Shown piece by piece: positions 17,341 through 27,013 of a stretch of DNA of 64,000 bases; the first letter of the stretch is position 1, and each line of letters begins with the position of its first letter. The notes beneath the pieces were generated by a model. It saw nothing but the letters and a program-made list of their open reading frames with translations. It did not search any database and was not told where the DNA came from. Source of the stretch: Reclinomonas americana ATCC 50394 (lineage: Eukaryota > Jakobida > Jakobea > Jakobida); assembly GCA_048213135.1 (NCBI GenBank), contig PS015022.1, forward strand, positions 1-64,000, given 5' to 3'. The translations under genes and the position numbers were made by a program.

Positions 17341-19164
17341 TTATCTCTGCCAGGCGGGGCTGTGCTGGGCGCGCCGCTCGATCAGGCTCGGGCGCTTGCG
17401 AAGGTCGGTGATCGGCCGATCCACGCCGTCCAGCGCGAAGCCTGCGGCGACGTAGCCGGCCTTCACCGCCGGTTCGAACGCGCGCCAGTCCCGGATGTCG
17501 ATCCCTTCCAGTTTCGGGGTGATCAGGACGTCGGTCGCCTCGCGGGCGGCGGCGAGGTCGCGTCCCGTCGTCACGGTCGCGGCGCGCATCAACAGGGCCA
17601 CGATCGGCGGCCCCTTCCGCCACTCGCCTGAAACGATCCAGTTCCACAGCGACGGCGGCGTGACGATGTCGGCGCTGGTGATGCTGCGGCCGCGCGTGAC
17701 GTCGACGCCGACGATCGGGCCGAGTTGAAATGAGCGCATTACGTCGGCGGGGAAGTTCTTCATCACCGCGCCATCCACCAGCACCTGTCCATTCTGGGTG
17801 GCCGGCGGAAGCACGCCCGGCAACGAGATCGAGGCGCGCAACGCCCCCTGCAGGTCGCCCGTGCGGTGGAGTTGATAGGAGCCGGAGGTAAGGTTCGACG
17901 ACACGCAGAAGAACGGCAGCCAGAGATCGCTGATGTCGACCTCGCCAAAGTGCTCGTGCAGCCGGTCGCGGACCTTCTCGCCGCGTGTCATGGCGATCAT
18001 CGGAAAAGCGATATCGTCCAACGGACTGGTGTCGACGAAGGCCTTTTGAATACGGGCTTCCAGTTCTCCGTCGTCCCACCCCATAGCCAGACCAGCCGCG
18101 ACGATCGCGCCCATCGACGCGCCGCCCACGAAGTCGATCGGGATGCCGCGTTCGCGCATCGCCTGGATCGCGCCAATATGGGCGTAGGCGCGAGCCCCGC
18201 CCCCGGAGAGAACAAGGCCCACCGACTGACCCGTAAGCACGCGGGCCAGTCGCTGTAGGTCTCCGACGCCATTCTCGCGCAGATGGAACAGTCTGGCCGC
18301 CTGGGTCGCCGCCATCCAGGCCGCCGAGCCGGACGGGCGATCAAGGTTGGCGGACTGCAGCAGAATGAGATCCACCAGCCGCTGCGTCTGCAGCGGACCG
18401 GAAGCGTAGGACGGAATGGTCGTGGGCGGCGAACGATCGCCGCGGCCAACGCGGAATAGGTGGTCGACCTGACGGCCAACGACATGCTTCCACGCGGTCT
18501 CGTCGGCTTCGGCCACGTACAGCACGAAGTCATGCTCACGTTCGACGTTACTGAACCATTCGGTCGGCGCGAGCAACGACTCACCGCCTTCGACGGTGAC
18601 CGAGTAGCCCAGGCTTTCGATGCAGCGTCCCAGGCGCTCAACGACCGGGCGGATCGCCGCGCCGGGCTCTACTGCGATGAAGCCGAAGACCGAAGGATCG
18701 CCGATCGCCGCGTGCGTCTGCGCCTGACGCGCCCGGCGGATCATCAGCCGGGAGAGCTCCAGCATGACCGTCGGATCGTCCTCGGCCGCCTCAAAAAAGT
18801 CGTCGCGGGGAAGCGCCAGCACCTCGCTGTCGCGAAGAGACACCATGTTGGCCGAATGCGCCGTGCCCCCGACCAGGGCCATCTCACCCGCCGGTTCGCC
18901 CGGGCGGATCACGCCCAGGAATTGTGGTTCCTGGCCTTCCTCGCGGCGGAAGGCGCCCAGGCGTCCGGTCTTCAGAAAGTAGAGATGGTCCGCCGCTTCG
19001 CCTGGCTCGAACAGGGTCGCCCCGCCGGGCAGGGAAAACCAGGCCGCCGCCCCGGTTCGTGTCGCGCGGGCGAAGAGGCGGGCCAGGGCCGAGTCGTCGG
19101 GCAGGGGCGTTTCCACGCCGCGAACGCTAACCCGAACCGGCAGGCTTGACCACAAGGACACCAT
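17341..19164 (-). CDS. patatin-like phospholipase with cyclic-nucleotide-binding domain
   Basis: 607 residues from the ATG at 19,164 (a TTG at 19,188 is possible). The N-terminal part (about 35-150) is a cNMP-binding beta-roll: LFEPGEAADHLYFLKTGRL and GEMALVGG. A C-terminal patatin domain starts near residue 310: the oxyanion loop LSGGGARAYAH, the nucleophile GGASMGAIVA, and the Asp in VDGAVMKNFP. This is the neuropathy-target-esterase-like arrangement; such proteins hydrolyse lysophospholipids. No membrane helix is evident. It lies on the opposite strand inside the leucine-degradation cluster, with no obvious pathway link. Confidence 0.85.
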   Translation of the reverse strand: MVSLWSSLPVRVSVRGVETPLPDDSALARLFARATRTGAAAWFSLPGGATLFEPGEAADHLYFLKTGRLGAFRREEGQEPQFLGVIRPGEPAGEMALVGGTAHSANMVSLRDSEVLALPRDDFFEAAEDDPTVMLELSRLMIRRARQAQTHAAIGDPSVFGFIAVEPGAAIRPVVERLGRCIESLGYSVTVEGGESLLAPTEWFSNVEREHDFVLYVAEADETAWKHVVGRQVDHLFRVGRGDRSPPTTIPSYASGPLQTQRLVDLILLQSANLDRPSGSAAWMAATQAARLFHLRENGVGDLQRLARVLTGQSVGLVLSGGGARAYAHIGAIQAMRERGIPIDFVGGASMGAIVAAGLAMGWDDGELEARIQKAFVDTSPLDDIAFPMIAMTRGEKVRDRLHEHFGEVDISDLWLPFFCVSSNLTSGSYQLHRTGDLQGALRASISLPGVLPPATQNGQVLVDGAVMKNFPADVMRSFQLGPIVGVDVTRGRSITSADIVTPPSLWNWIVSGEWRKGPPIVALLMRAATVTTGRDLAAAREATDVLITPKLEGIDIRDWRAFEPAVKAGYVAAGFALDGVDRPITDLRKRPSLIERRAQHSPAWQR

Positions 19165-19286
19165 CAGGCGCAACTGTTGATCGCACAAGCGAAATGGTCG
19201 AGAACGGTTTTGGCTCGGAATCTTTGGGTTCGGGGTCCAAAAAACTCCGACTTTCAGGGCAGGGTGGAAAAGGCTAAGCGTCGGTC

Positions 19287-20879
19287 ATGCCGAAGTTGAA
19301 CTCCGTTATCGACGCGTCCAGCGACGCCTTCGCCAGGAACGCCGCCCATAACCGGGCGCTTGTGGAAGAGCTGCGCGCCAAGGTGGCGCAAGCCGCCCTC
19401 GGCGGACCGGAAGGCGCCCGCGAGCGGCACACGTCGCGCGGCAAGTTGCTGCCCCGTGATCGCGTCGAGCGCCTCTTGGATCCGGGCTCGCCTTTCCTGG
19501 AGGTCGGCCAACTGGCCGCCTGCGACCTCTACAATGGCGAAGCGCCAGGCGCGGGCATGATCTGCGGCGTCGGCCGCGTGTCGGGCCGCGAGGTGATGAT
19601 CGTCGCCAATGACCCGACGGTGAAGGGCGGCGCCTATTTCCCGATGACCGTAAAGAAGCACCTGCGCGCCCAGGAGATCGCCGCGCAGAATCGGCTGCCC
19701 TGCATCTATCTGGTCGACAGCGGCGGCGCGAACCTGCCGCACCAGGCCGAGGTCTTCCCGGACCGCGACCACTTCGGGCGCATCTTCTTCAACCAGGCCC
19801 GGATGAGCGCGGCCAGCATTCCGCAGATCGCCTGCGTGATGGGCTCATGCACCGCCGGCGGGGCCTACGTCCCGGCGATGAGCGATGAGACGGTCATCGT
19901 TCGCAATCAAGGCACTATCTTCCTCGCCGGCCCGCCGCTTGTGAAGGCCGCGACCGGCGAGGTGATCTCGGCCGAAGAGCTGGGCGGCGCCGAGACTCAC
20001 GGTCGCCGCTCGGGCGTTGTCGACCACGTCGCGGAGAACGACGAGCACGCCCTGGAGATCGTTCGCTCCATCGTCGCCAACCTGAACACCACCAAGCCGG
20101 ATCAGTTGGTGCTCGCCGACCCCGAGCCACCCGCTTACGACCCCGAGGAGATTTACGGGATCGTGCCCACCGATGTTCGCGCGCCCTATGATGTCCGCGA
20201 GGTGATCGCCCGCGTAGTCGACGGCAGCCAGTTCGACGAGTTCAAGGCCTTGTATGGCACGACCCTAGTCTGCGGTTTCGCGCGCATCTGGGGGCAGCCT
20301 GTGGCGATCCTCGCCAACAACGGCGTGCTCTTCAGCGAGAGCGCGGTCAAGGGCGCGCACTTCATTGAGCTCGCCTGCAAGCGCAAGATTCCGCTGGTCT
20401 TTTTGCAGAACATCTCGGGCTTCATGGTCGGCGGCAAGTACGAGGCCGGCGGCATCGCCAAGGACGGCGCCAAGCTGGTGACGGCTGTGGCTTCCGCCGA
20501 GGTCCCGAAGTTCACCGTCCTGATCGGCGGCAGCTTCGGGGCTGGAAACTACGGCATGTGCGGCCGCGCCTACAGCCCGCGCTTCCTGTTCACCTGGCCC
20601 AACAGCCGCATCTCGGTCATGGGCGGCGAGCAGGCCGCCAGCGTGCTGGCCACCGTCCACCGGGACGCCGCCAAGTGGACGCCCGAGGAGGCCGAGGCTT
20701 TCAAGGCGCCGATCCGCCAGCGCTACGAGGACGAAGGCAATCCCTACCACGCAACGGCCCGCCTCTGGGACGACGGGATCATTGATCCGGCGCAAACCCG
20801 AGACGTTCTGGGTCTGGCCATCTCGGCGTCGCTGAACGCGCCGATCCCCGAGACCACTTTCGGCGTTTTCCGGATGTAG
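19287..20879 (+). CDS. mccB: methylcrotonyl-CoA carboxylase beta chain (carboxyltransferase)
   Basis: 530 residues. Two crotonase-like carboxyltransferase halves are visible: [22 protein letters not shown] with [17 protein letters not shown], and later [22 protein letters not shown] with [18 protein letters not shown]. The [17 protein letters not shown] segment is typical of methylcrotonyl rather than propionyl enzymes. With the alpha chain at 21,788 it forms the biotin enzyme producing 3-methylglutaconyl-CoA in leucine breakdown. It is 20 bases from the hydratase gene that follows, so one operon. Confidence 0.92.
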   Translation: MPKLNSVIDASSDAFARNAAHNRALVEELRAKVAQAALGGPEGARERHTSRGKLLPRDRVERLLDPGSPFLEVGQLAACDLYNGEAPGAGMICGVGRVSGREVMIVANDPTVKGGAYFPMTVKKHLRAQEIAAQNRLPCIYLVDSGGANLPHQAEVFPDRDHFGRIFFNQARMSAASIPQIACVMGSCTAGGAYVPAMSDETVIVRNQGTIFLAGPPLVKAATGEVISAEELGGAETHGRRSGVVDHVAENDEHALEIVRSIVANLNTTKPDQLVLADPEPPAYDPEEIYGIVPTDVRAPYDVREVIARVVDGSQFDEFKALYGTTLVCGFARIWGQPVAILANNGVLFSESAVKGAHFIELACKRKIPLVFLQNISGFMVGGKYEAGGIAKDGAKLVTAVASAEVPKFTVLIGGSFGAGNYGMCGRAYSPRFLFTWPNSRISVMGGEQAASVLATVHRDAAKWTPEEAEAFKAPIRQRYEDEGNPYHATARLWDDGIIDPAQTRDVLGLAISASLNAPIPETTFGVFRM

Positions 20880-20899
20880 CTTCCAGGAAGGACCTTCCC

Positions 20900-21739
20900 A
20901 TGACCAACCCGATCGCCGATCCCATCGTCGAGGTGCCCGACACTGACGCGATGAGCCCGTTGGTCCACATGGACAGCACGCCGGAAGGCGCGGTCACCGT
21001 GTGGATCAATCGGCCGGAGAAGAAGAACGCCTTCGACGCCGCCACGATCGCGGCCTTGCGTCAGACCTTTGAGACCCTGCACGGCGCCGAGGGGGTCCGC
21101 GTGGTGTTCCTGCGTGGGGTGGGCGGCGCGTTCAGCGCCGGCGCCGACCTCTCCTGGATGGCCGACGCGGCCGATTGGGACGAGGATGACAATCGCCAGG
21201 ACGCGCTCGAATTGGCGCACATGCTCAAGGCGTTGCACGATATCCCGGCTTTGACCGTGGCCCTCGTCGAAGGCCCCGCCTTCGGCGGCGGCGCGGGGCT
21301 TGTCGCGGCGTGCGACCATGCGCTGGCGCTGGTCGACGCCAAGTTCGCCTTCTCGGAGGTGAAGCTGGGTCTGACGCCGGCGACGATCAGTCCCTACGTC
21401 ATCCAAGCCCTGGGCCCTCGGACCGCCAAACTCCTGTTCGCCACGGGCCGCGTCTTCGACGCCGATGACGCCTGGGGCTTTGGTCTTGTCGACGAAGTGT
21501 TCGAGGATGTCGCCAGCCTTGAGGCCGCCCGCGACGCCCTGATCGCCGAGATGGCGCCCTGCGCGCCCGGCGCGATCGGCGACGCCAAGGCCCTGGTCAA
21601 CGACTTCGTTGGTCAAAAGCTCGACAAGGGGCTGATCGAAGAGAGCGCGCGTCGCATCGCACGCCGGCGTGTGTCGTCCGAAGGACAAGAAGGCGTGCGC
21701 GCTTTCCTGGCCCGTCGCAAGCCGTCCTGGGTCGAATAG
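20900..21739 (+). CDS. enoyl-CoA hydratase family, probable methylglutaconyl-CoA hydratase
   Basis: 279 residues, crotonase fold. Seen: FSAGADLSWM (oxyanion hole, first half), EGPAFGGGAGLVAACDHAL (second half), and FAFSEVKLGLTPATISPYV. It begins with an AGGAAGGAC ribosome site just after mccB. Position between the two carboxylase chains is the usual place of 3-methylglutaconyl-CoA hydratase (LiuC), which makes HMG-CoA; the sequence alone only fixes the superfamily. A C-terminal hydroxymethylglutaryl-CoA lyase gene is not present in the window. Confidence 0.82.
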   Translation: MTNPIADPIVEVPDTDAMSPLVHMDSTPEGAVTVWINRPEKKNAFDAATIAALRQTFETLHGAEGVRVVFLRGVGGAFSAGADLSWMADAADWDEDDNRQDALELAHMLKALHDIPALTVALVEGPAFGGGAGLVAACDHALALVDAKFAFSEVKLGLTPATISPYVIQALGPRTAKLLFATGRVFDADDAWGFGLVDEVFEDVASLEAARDALIAEMAPCAPGAIGDAKALVNDFVGQKLDKGLIEESARRIARRRVSSEGQEGVRAFLARRKPSWVE

Positions 21740-21787
21740 GGTTCGCGTCCTCAGCCAGGCTCCGTTGGTCTTCGCGCTTTCGCTAGA

Positions 21788-23764
21788 TTGGGTTTCCCGT
21801 TGCTCTCTTCCGTCCTGATCGCCAACCGAGGCGAGATCGCCCGCCGTATCATTCGCACCGCTCGCGAGCTGGGCGTGCGGACGATCGCCGTCTATTCCGA
21901 GGCGGACGCGAACGCGCCGTTCGTGATGGAGGCCGACGCGGCGATCCTGATCGGCCCGGCGCCGGCCAGGGAGAGCTATCTGGATCCCCGCAAGATCCTG
22001 GCGGCGGCCAAGCAGATGGGCGCCGAGGCGATCCATCCGGGCTATGGCTTCCTGTCCGAGAACGCCGAGTTTGCGCAAAGCGTGATGGACGCGGGTCTCG
22101 TGTGGATCGGTCCGCCGCCGTCGGCGATCCGGGCCATGGGCCTGAAGGACGCCGCCAAGGCGGTGATGATCAAGGCCGGCGTGCCCACCACGCCCGGTTA
22201 TCTGGGCGAGGACCAGTCGGTTGACCGCCTCACCGCCGAGGCGGCCAAGATCGGCTATCCGGTGCTGATCAAGGCCGTCGCCGGCGGCGGCGGCAAGGGG
22301 ATGCGTAAGGTCGAGCGCGCGGAGGACTTCGAGGCCGCGCTGGGCTCGTGCCGGCGCGAGGCCGCGGCGGCCTTCGGCGACGACCGGGTGCTGCTGGAGA
22401 AGTACGTCACCCGGCCGCGCCACATCGAGGTGCAGGTGTTCGGCGACAGCCACGGCAATGTCGTCCACCTGTTCGAACGCGACTGCTCGCTGCAACGCCG
22501 CCACCAGAAGGTCATCGAGGAGGCGCCGGCGCCGGGCATGGACGAGGCGACCCGGGCCGCCGTCTGCGCCGCGGCGGTCAAGGCCGCCAAGGCCGTGAAC
22601 TATGTCGGCGCTGGAACGGTCGAGTTTATCGCCGACGCCAGCGAAGGCCTGCGCGTCGACCGTATCTGGTTCATGGAGATGAACACCCGCTTGCAGGTCG
22701 AGCATCCAGTGACCGAGATGGTCACCGGGCAGGATTTGGTTGAATGGCAGTTGCGCGTGGCCTCCGGCGAGCCGCTGCCGCTGGAGCAGGACGAGATCAC
22801 GCTGGACGGCTGGGCCATGGAGGCGCGGCTCTACGCCGAGAACCCGACCACGGGCTTCCTCCCGTCGACGGGCAAGCTCAAGCACTTCCGCCTGCCGGAA
22901 GGCGACGTCCGGGTCGACAGCGCGGTCGAGGAGGGAGGCGAGGTCACCCCATTCTACGACCCGATGATCGCCAAGCTGATCGCCCACGGCGCCGACCGCG
23001 AGGACGCCGCCCAGCGCTTGGGCGAGGCCTGCGCTCTGGTCGAGGTTTGGCCGGTCAAGACCAACGCCGCGTTCCTGGCCAAATGCGCCAGCCACCCGGA
23101 CTTCGTCGACGGCGCGGTGGACACCGGCTTTATCGAGGCGCGCCTTGATGAGCTGACGGAACGCACTTTCAGCGACGAGCCTGCCATGGCCGCGATCGGC
23201 TGGCGTTTGGACAGCTTCCTGGAGGCGGAGGCGCGGCGCGATCCGTGGGAGCCAGCCCCGTCGAAGTTGTTCGGTTTCCGTATGAATGCGCCCCGGGCGA
23301 CGATGCATCTGCCGATGTCTACCGACGGCAAGGCCACGCCGCTGCGCGTCGCCCTGATCGGCGGTGGAACCGAAGACTGGTCCTGGGACATCCGCCACGC
23401 CGACGGCTCGACCTTCGACGAGGTTACGCGCCTGCCAACCACTTACGGCAAAGGCCCGATCCAAGTGTTCGAGGGTGGCGACGTTGTGGAGTTCGACTTC
23501 GTCGCCAGGGTTGGCGGAGCGGGTGAAGGCGGCGCCTCGGATGGCGCGATCCTGTCGCCGATGCCGGGCAAGATCGTCTCGGTCGCGGTGACCGCCGGCG
23601 AGGCCGTCAGCAAGGGGCAGACCCTGCTGACCCTAGAGGCCATGAAGATGGAGCACGCCATGGCCGCGCCGTTCGACGGCGTGGTCGCCGAGCTGTCGGC
23701 GACGACGGGCGGGCAAGTCAGCGAGGGCGTCTTGCTTGCGCGCCTGGAGCCGGCCGCAGGCTGA
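21788..23764 (+). CDS. mccA: methylcrotonyl-CoA carboxylase, biotin-containing alpha chain
   Basis: 658 residues. Biotin carboxylase domain from SSVLIANRGEIARRI, with VAGGGGKGMRKV and MEMNTRLQVEHPVTE; linker domain; C-terminal biotinyl domain with LEAMKMEHAMAAPFDG, the Lys being biotinylated. The EHAMAAP context is typical of methylcrotonyl and geranyl enzymes, unlike the QN context of pccA at 7,809. No ATG opens the conserved N-terminus: the start must be a TTG at 21,788 or 21,800, without a strong ribosome site, which makes the exact start uncertain. Last gene of the leucine cluster. Confidence 0.88.
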   Translation: MGFPLLSSVLIANRGEIARRIIRTARELGVRTIAVYSEADANAPFVMEADAAILIGPAPARESYLDPRKILAAAKQMGAEAIHPGYGFLSENAEFAQSVMDAGLVWIGPPPSAIRAMGLKDAAKAVMIKAGVPTTPGYLGEDQSVDRLTAEAAKIGYPVLIKAVAGGGGKGMRKVERAEDFEAALGSCRREAAAAFGDDRVLLEKYVTRPRHIEVQVFGDSHGNVVHLFERDCSLQRRHQKVIEEAPAPGMDEATRAAVCAAAVKAAKAVNYVGAGTVEFIADASEGLRVDRIWFMEMNTRLQVEHPVTEMVTGQDLVEWQLRVASGEPLPLEQDEITLDGWAMEARLYAENPTTGFLPSTGKLKHFRLPEGDVRVDSAVEEGGEVTPFYDPMIAKLIAHGADREDAAQRLGEACALVEVWPVKTNAAFLAKCASHPDFVDGAVDTGFIEARLDELTERTFSDEPAMAAIGWRLDSFLEAEARRDPWEPAPSKLFGFRMNAPRATMHLPMSTDGKATPLRVALIGGGTEDWSWDIRHADGSTFDEVTRLPTTYGKGPIQVFEGGDVVEFDFVARVGGAGEGGASDGAILSPMPGKIVSVAVTAGEAVSKGQTLLTLEAMKMEHAMAAPFDGVVAELSATTGGQVSEGVLLARLEPAAG

Positions 23765-23855
23765 GTCTGATCCGCGCGCCTCGCCTTCACCCGGCCTCCA
23801 GATGACATCGCGACGGCCGCTGTACCGCTCGGCGCCGTGGGAGTAGGCTTCAAGC

Positions 23856-24674
23856 ATGTCGCGTTCCGTCGCCGATCCCCGTCCCGCCCTGCAGTGGCGC
23901 GCCGATCAGGCCGCGCGGCCTTTCGAGCGCATCACGCCGCAGGAAACCGCCGTCGGTCTGTCGTTCGATGGTCGTCCGCATACGGTGCTGATGGCCACGC
24001 CGGATGATCTGGAGGATCTGGCGCGTGGTTTTGTCGTCACCGAAGCGGTGGCCGCCGTTCAGGACATCGCCGGGATCGACGTTCGGACCGAGGAGCTGGG
24101 CGTCCTGGTCGACGTCCGCTTCACGCCGGGCGCGGGGCCCCGCAAGGCTCGTCCGCGCAATCTGGAAGGACGGTCCAGCTGCGGGTTGTGCGGCGTGGAG
24201 CGTCTGGCCGACGCTGTGAGACCGCTGCCGACGCTGGCCGCCTCGGACACAGTCCTGGCGCACACCGTCATTCCGCGCGCCCTGGAGAGGCTTGAGGTCG
24301 AGCAAGCCCTGGGCCGCCTGACCCGCGCCACTCACGCGGCCGCGTTCTTCTCGCTGGAGGGGGACCTGGTCCTGCTACGCGAGGATGTCGGCCGCCATAA
24401 CGCGCTGGACAAGCTGGCCGGAGCCTTGCTGCGCGGGGGGCGTGATCCGGCGAAGGGTTTCGTCGTGGTGACCAGCCGTTGCTCGTTCGAGATGGTCGAA
24501 AAGACCGTGCGCCTGGGCTGCCCGATCTTGGTGGCGGTGTCGGCGCCGACCGCGTTGGCGATTGATCGGGCGCAGACGGCGAACCTGACGCTTGTGGCTC
24601 TGGCGCGCGCCGATGGCCACGCGGTGTTTGCGGGCGCTGAGCGGCTGACCGATCGGATGAGGGGGCCGGCCTGA
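23856..24674 (+). CDS. fdhD: formate dehydrogenase accessory sulfurtransferase FdhD
   Basis: 272 residues. It passes sulfur from IscS to the molybdenum cofactor of formate dehydrogenases. Seen: the reactive CGLCG pair (near residue 108), RDL-like DLEDLARGFVVTEA, and the cofactor-binding EDVGRHNALDKLAG, then SRCSFEMVEKTVRLGCP. Its TGA stop overlaps the ATG of the next gene by one base (TGATG), so it is co-translated with the molybdoenzyme it presumably matures. Confidence 0.93.
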   Translation: MSRSVADPRPALQWRADQAARPFERITPQETAVGLSFDGRPHTVLMATPDDLEDLARGFVVTEAVAAVQDIAGIDVRTEELGVLVDVRFTPGAGPRKARPRNLEGRSSCGLCGVERLADAVRPLPTLAASDTVLAHTVIPRALERLEVEQALGRLTRATHAAAFFSLEGDLVLLREDVGRHNALDKLAGALLRGGRDPAKGFVVVTSRCSFEMVEKTVRLGCPILVAVSAPTALAIDRAQTANLTLVALARADGHAVFAGAERLTDRMRGPA

Positions 24675-26969
24675 TGGCGGACAACAAGATTCCCGGCGTC
24701 CGGACCTATGACGCCCCTGCCGGAGGCTGGGGCGCGCTGAAGGCCGTCGCTGGCGCGCTATCGGACCAGGAAACGGTGATTGAGGGCGGCAAGACCCTGC
24801 TGCACGCCAACCAGCCGGAGGGTTTCGACTGTCCCGGTTGCGCCTGGCCAGACCCCAAGCACACCTCGTCTTTCGAGTTCTGCGAGAACGGCGCCAAGGC
24901 CGTCGCCTGGGAGGCGACGACCAAGCGCGCCACGCCTGAGGTTTTCGCCCGTCACACCGTTAGCGAGCTGCTGACCTGGAGCGACCACCAGATCGAGGAT
25001 CTGGGCCGTCTGACCGAGCCGATGGCCTATGACCCGACCGACGATCGCTACAAGGCGATCACCTGGGCGGACGCCTTCTCGCATGTCGGCGCGGCGCTGA
25101 AGGCCTTGAACGATCCGAACGAGGCCGAGTTCTACGCCTCGGGCCGCGCGTCGAACGAGGCGGCGTTCCTGTATCAGTTGCTCGGTCGGCGGTTCGGGAC
25201 CAACAACTTCCCCGACTGTTCGAACATGTGCCACGAGCCCACCAGCGTGGGCCTGCCGGACTCGATCGGCCTGGGCAAGGGCTCGGTGACGCTGGAGGAT
25301 TTCGACCACGCCGACCTGATCCTGTGTTTCGGCCACAATCCCGGCACCAACCACCCGCGAATGATGGCGACCCTGCGCGAAGCCAGCCGGCGCGGCGCGA
25401 CGATCCTGGCCTTCAATCCGCTGAAGGAGCGGGCGCTGGAGCGCTTCGCCTCGCCGCAAGATCCGGTCGAGATGGCGACCCTGGGCTCTACGCCCATCGC
25501 GTCGGCCTACTACCAGGTGACGATCGGCGGCGACGCGATGCTGGTCCAGGGCATGATGAAGGCCCTGCTGGCTCTGGAGGTGCGGGACGGCGGGGTTCTG
25601 GACCACGCCTTCATTGCCGAGCACACGACGGGCTTCGACGCCGTTGTCGAGCAGGTCGAAGCGCTTGACTGGTCGACGATCGAGGCAGGATGCGGCCTGC
25701 CGCGCGCGCGGATCGAGGAGGCCGCCGCCATCTACGCTAAGGCCAAGGCGGCGATCCTCTGCTACGGCATGGGCCTGACCCAGCACCGCGATAGCTCGAG
25801 CACGGTTCAGCAACTGGTCAATCTGCTGCTGATGCGGGGCAATATCGGACGGCCCGGCGCTGGCATCTGCCCGTTGCGCGGCCATTCCAACGTTCAGGGC
25901 GCACGAACCGTCGGGGTCTGGGAGAAGCCGCCGACCGCGCTTCTGGATGCGATCCGCGACGTCTTCGGCTTCGAGCCGCCGCGCGCTCACGGCCACACCG
26001 TGGTCGAGGCGATCGGGGCGATGGAGGCGGGACGGGCCAAGGTGTTCGTGGGCTTGGGCGGAAACTTCGCCGTGGCCGCCCCCGATCCCACCCGCACCTT
26101 CGCCGCCATGCGCAAGCTGGATATGGCTGTGCACGTCGCGACCAAGCCCAATCGCACCCATCTGCTGGTCGGCAAGGCGGCCTTGCTGCTGCCGTGTCTG
26201 GGCCGCACCGAGATGGACGTCCGGGGCGGGGTCCGTCAGGCGGTGACGGTCGAGGACTCCATGTCCATGGTCCATGCGTCGCGCGGTCTCAACGCCCCGG
26301 CGTCCGAGCACCTGCTGTCGGAGCCGGCGATCGTCGCGGGGATCGCGGCGGCGACGTTCGGCGAGGATCCCCTGGTGGATTGGTTCGGCCTGGCCGACAA
26401 CTACGACGCTGTGCGAGACCTGATCGCGCGCGTCTTCCCGTCGGCTTTTGCGGATTACAATGAGCGGGTCCGGATCCCAGGCGGGTTTCGTCTGCCGGTC
26501 GGACCTTCTAACCGCGTCTGGCGGACGGCCAGCGGCAAGGCCAACTTCCTGGTCTATGACCCCAAGGGGGGGGGATCCGCGCCGGGGCGATCGGGACGTG
26601 ATGCTGCTGACGACCCTGCGCAGTCACGACCAGTACAATACGACGATCTATGGTCAGGATGACCGTTACAGAGGCGTGTTCGGGCGTCGCGACGTGGTGT
26701 TCGCCAGCCCGGAAGACATCGCGCGCCTCGGGCTGGCGGCGGGGGACCGGGTGGACCTTGCGGCGGCATTCGACGAGGGCGGGCGGCGTGTGGCGCGGGG
26801 CTTTACCCTGGTGGCGAGGGATATCCCGCCCGGCTGTCTGGCGGCTTATTATCCCGAGACCAATGTGGTGATCGCGCTGGACGACCATGACCAGCGCTCG
26901 GGGACCCCGGCCTACAAGTCCGCGCCCGTCCGCCTTCGTCGATCAGCGCTCAACGAAAGCGGTTGTTAG
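24674..26969 (+). pseudogene. FdhF/YdeP-like molybdopterin oxidoreductase, frameshifted
   Basis: One reading frame covers 24,674-26,662 and its natural continuation is in another frame up to 26,969. The switch falls in a run of nine G at 26,566-26,574; eight G would keep one frame of about 764 residues, the usual length. Seen: an N-terminal Cys cluster DCPGCAWPDP with FEFCENGAKAV, the molybdopterin region NNFPDCSNMCHEP, CFGHNPGTNHPR, NLLLMRGNIGRPGAG, and, after the shift, LLTTLRSHDQYNTTIYG and a C-terminal dinucleotide-binding barrel. The family resembles formate dehydrogenase alpha subunits and acid-resistance YdeP. Coupling to fdhD supports a formate-type role. A homopolymer sequencing error is likelier than a dead gene, because both halves are otherwise intact. 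Confidence 0.8.
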
Positions 26970-27013
26970 GAGGCTTTGGTCTAAATGCGCGCAGTCTAGG
27001 GAGACTTCGCCGC

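Noticed and set aside
20744-23464. 906-codon reverse-strand frame across the mcc genes
   Set aside because: Its translation is Arg/Gly/Asp-rich with no domain, and it is the antisense shadow of mccB, the hydratase and mccA, which have clear motifs; typical of very GC-rich DNA. The same applies to the long frames at 3916-5829 (+), 7704-9560 (-), 24758-26311 (-) and 27092-28177 (-).
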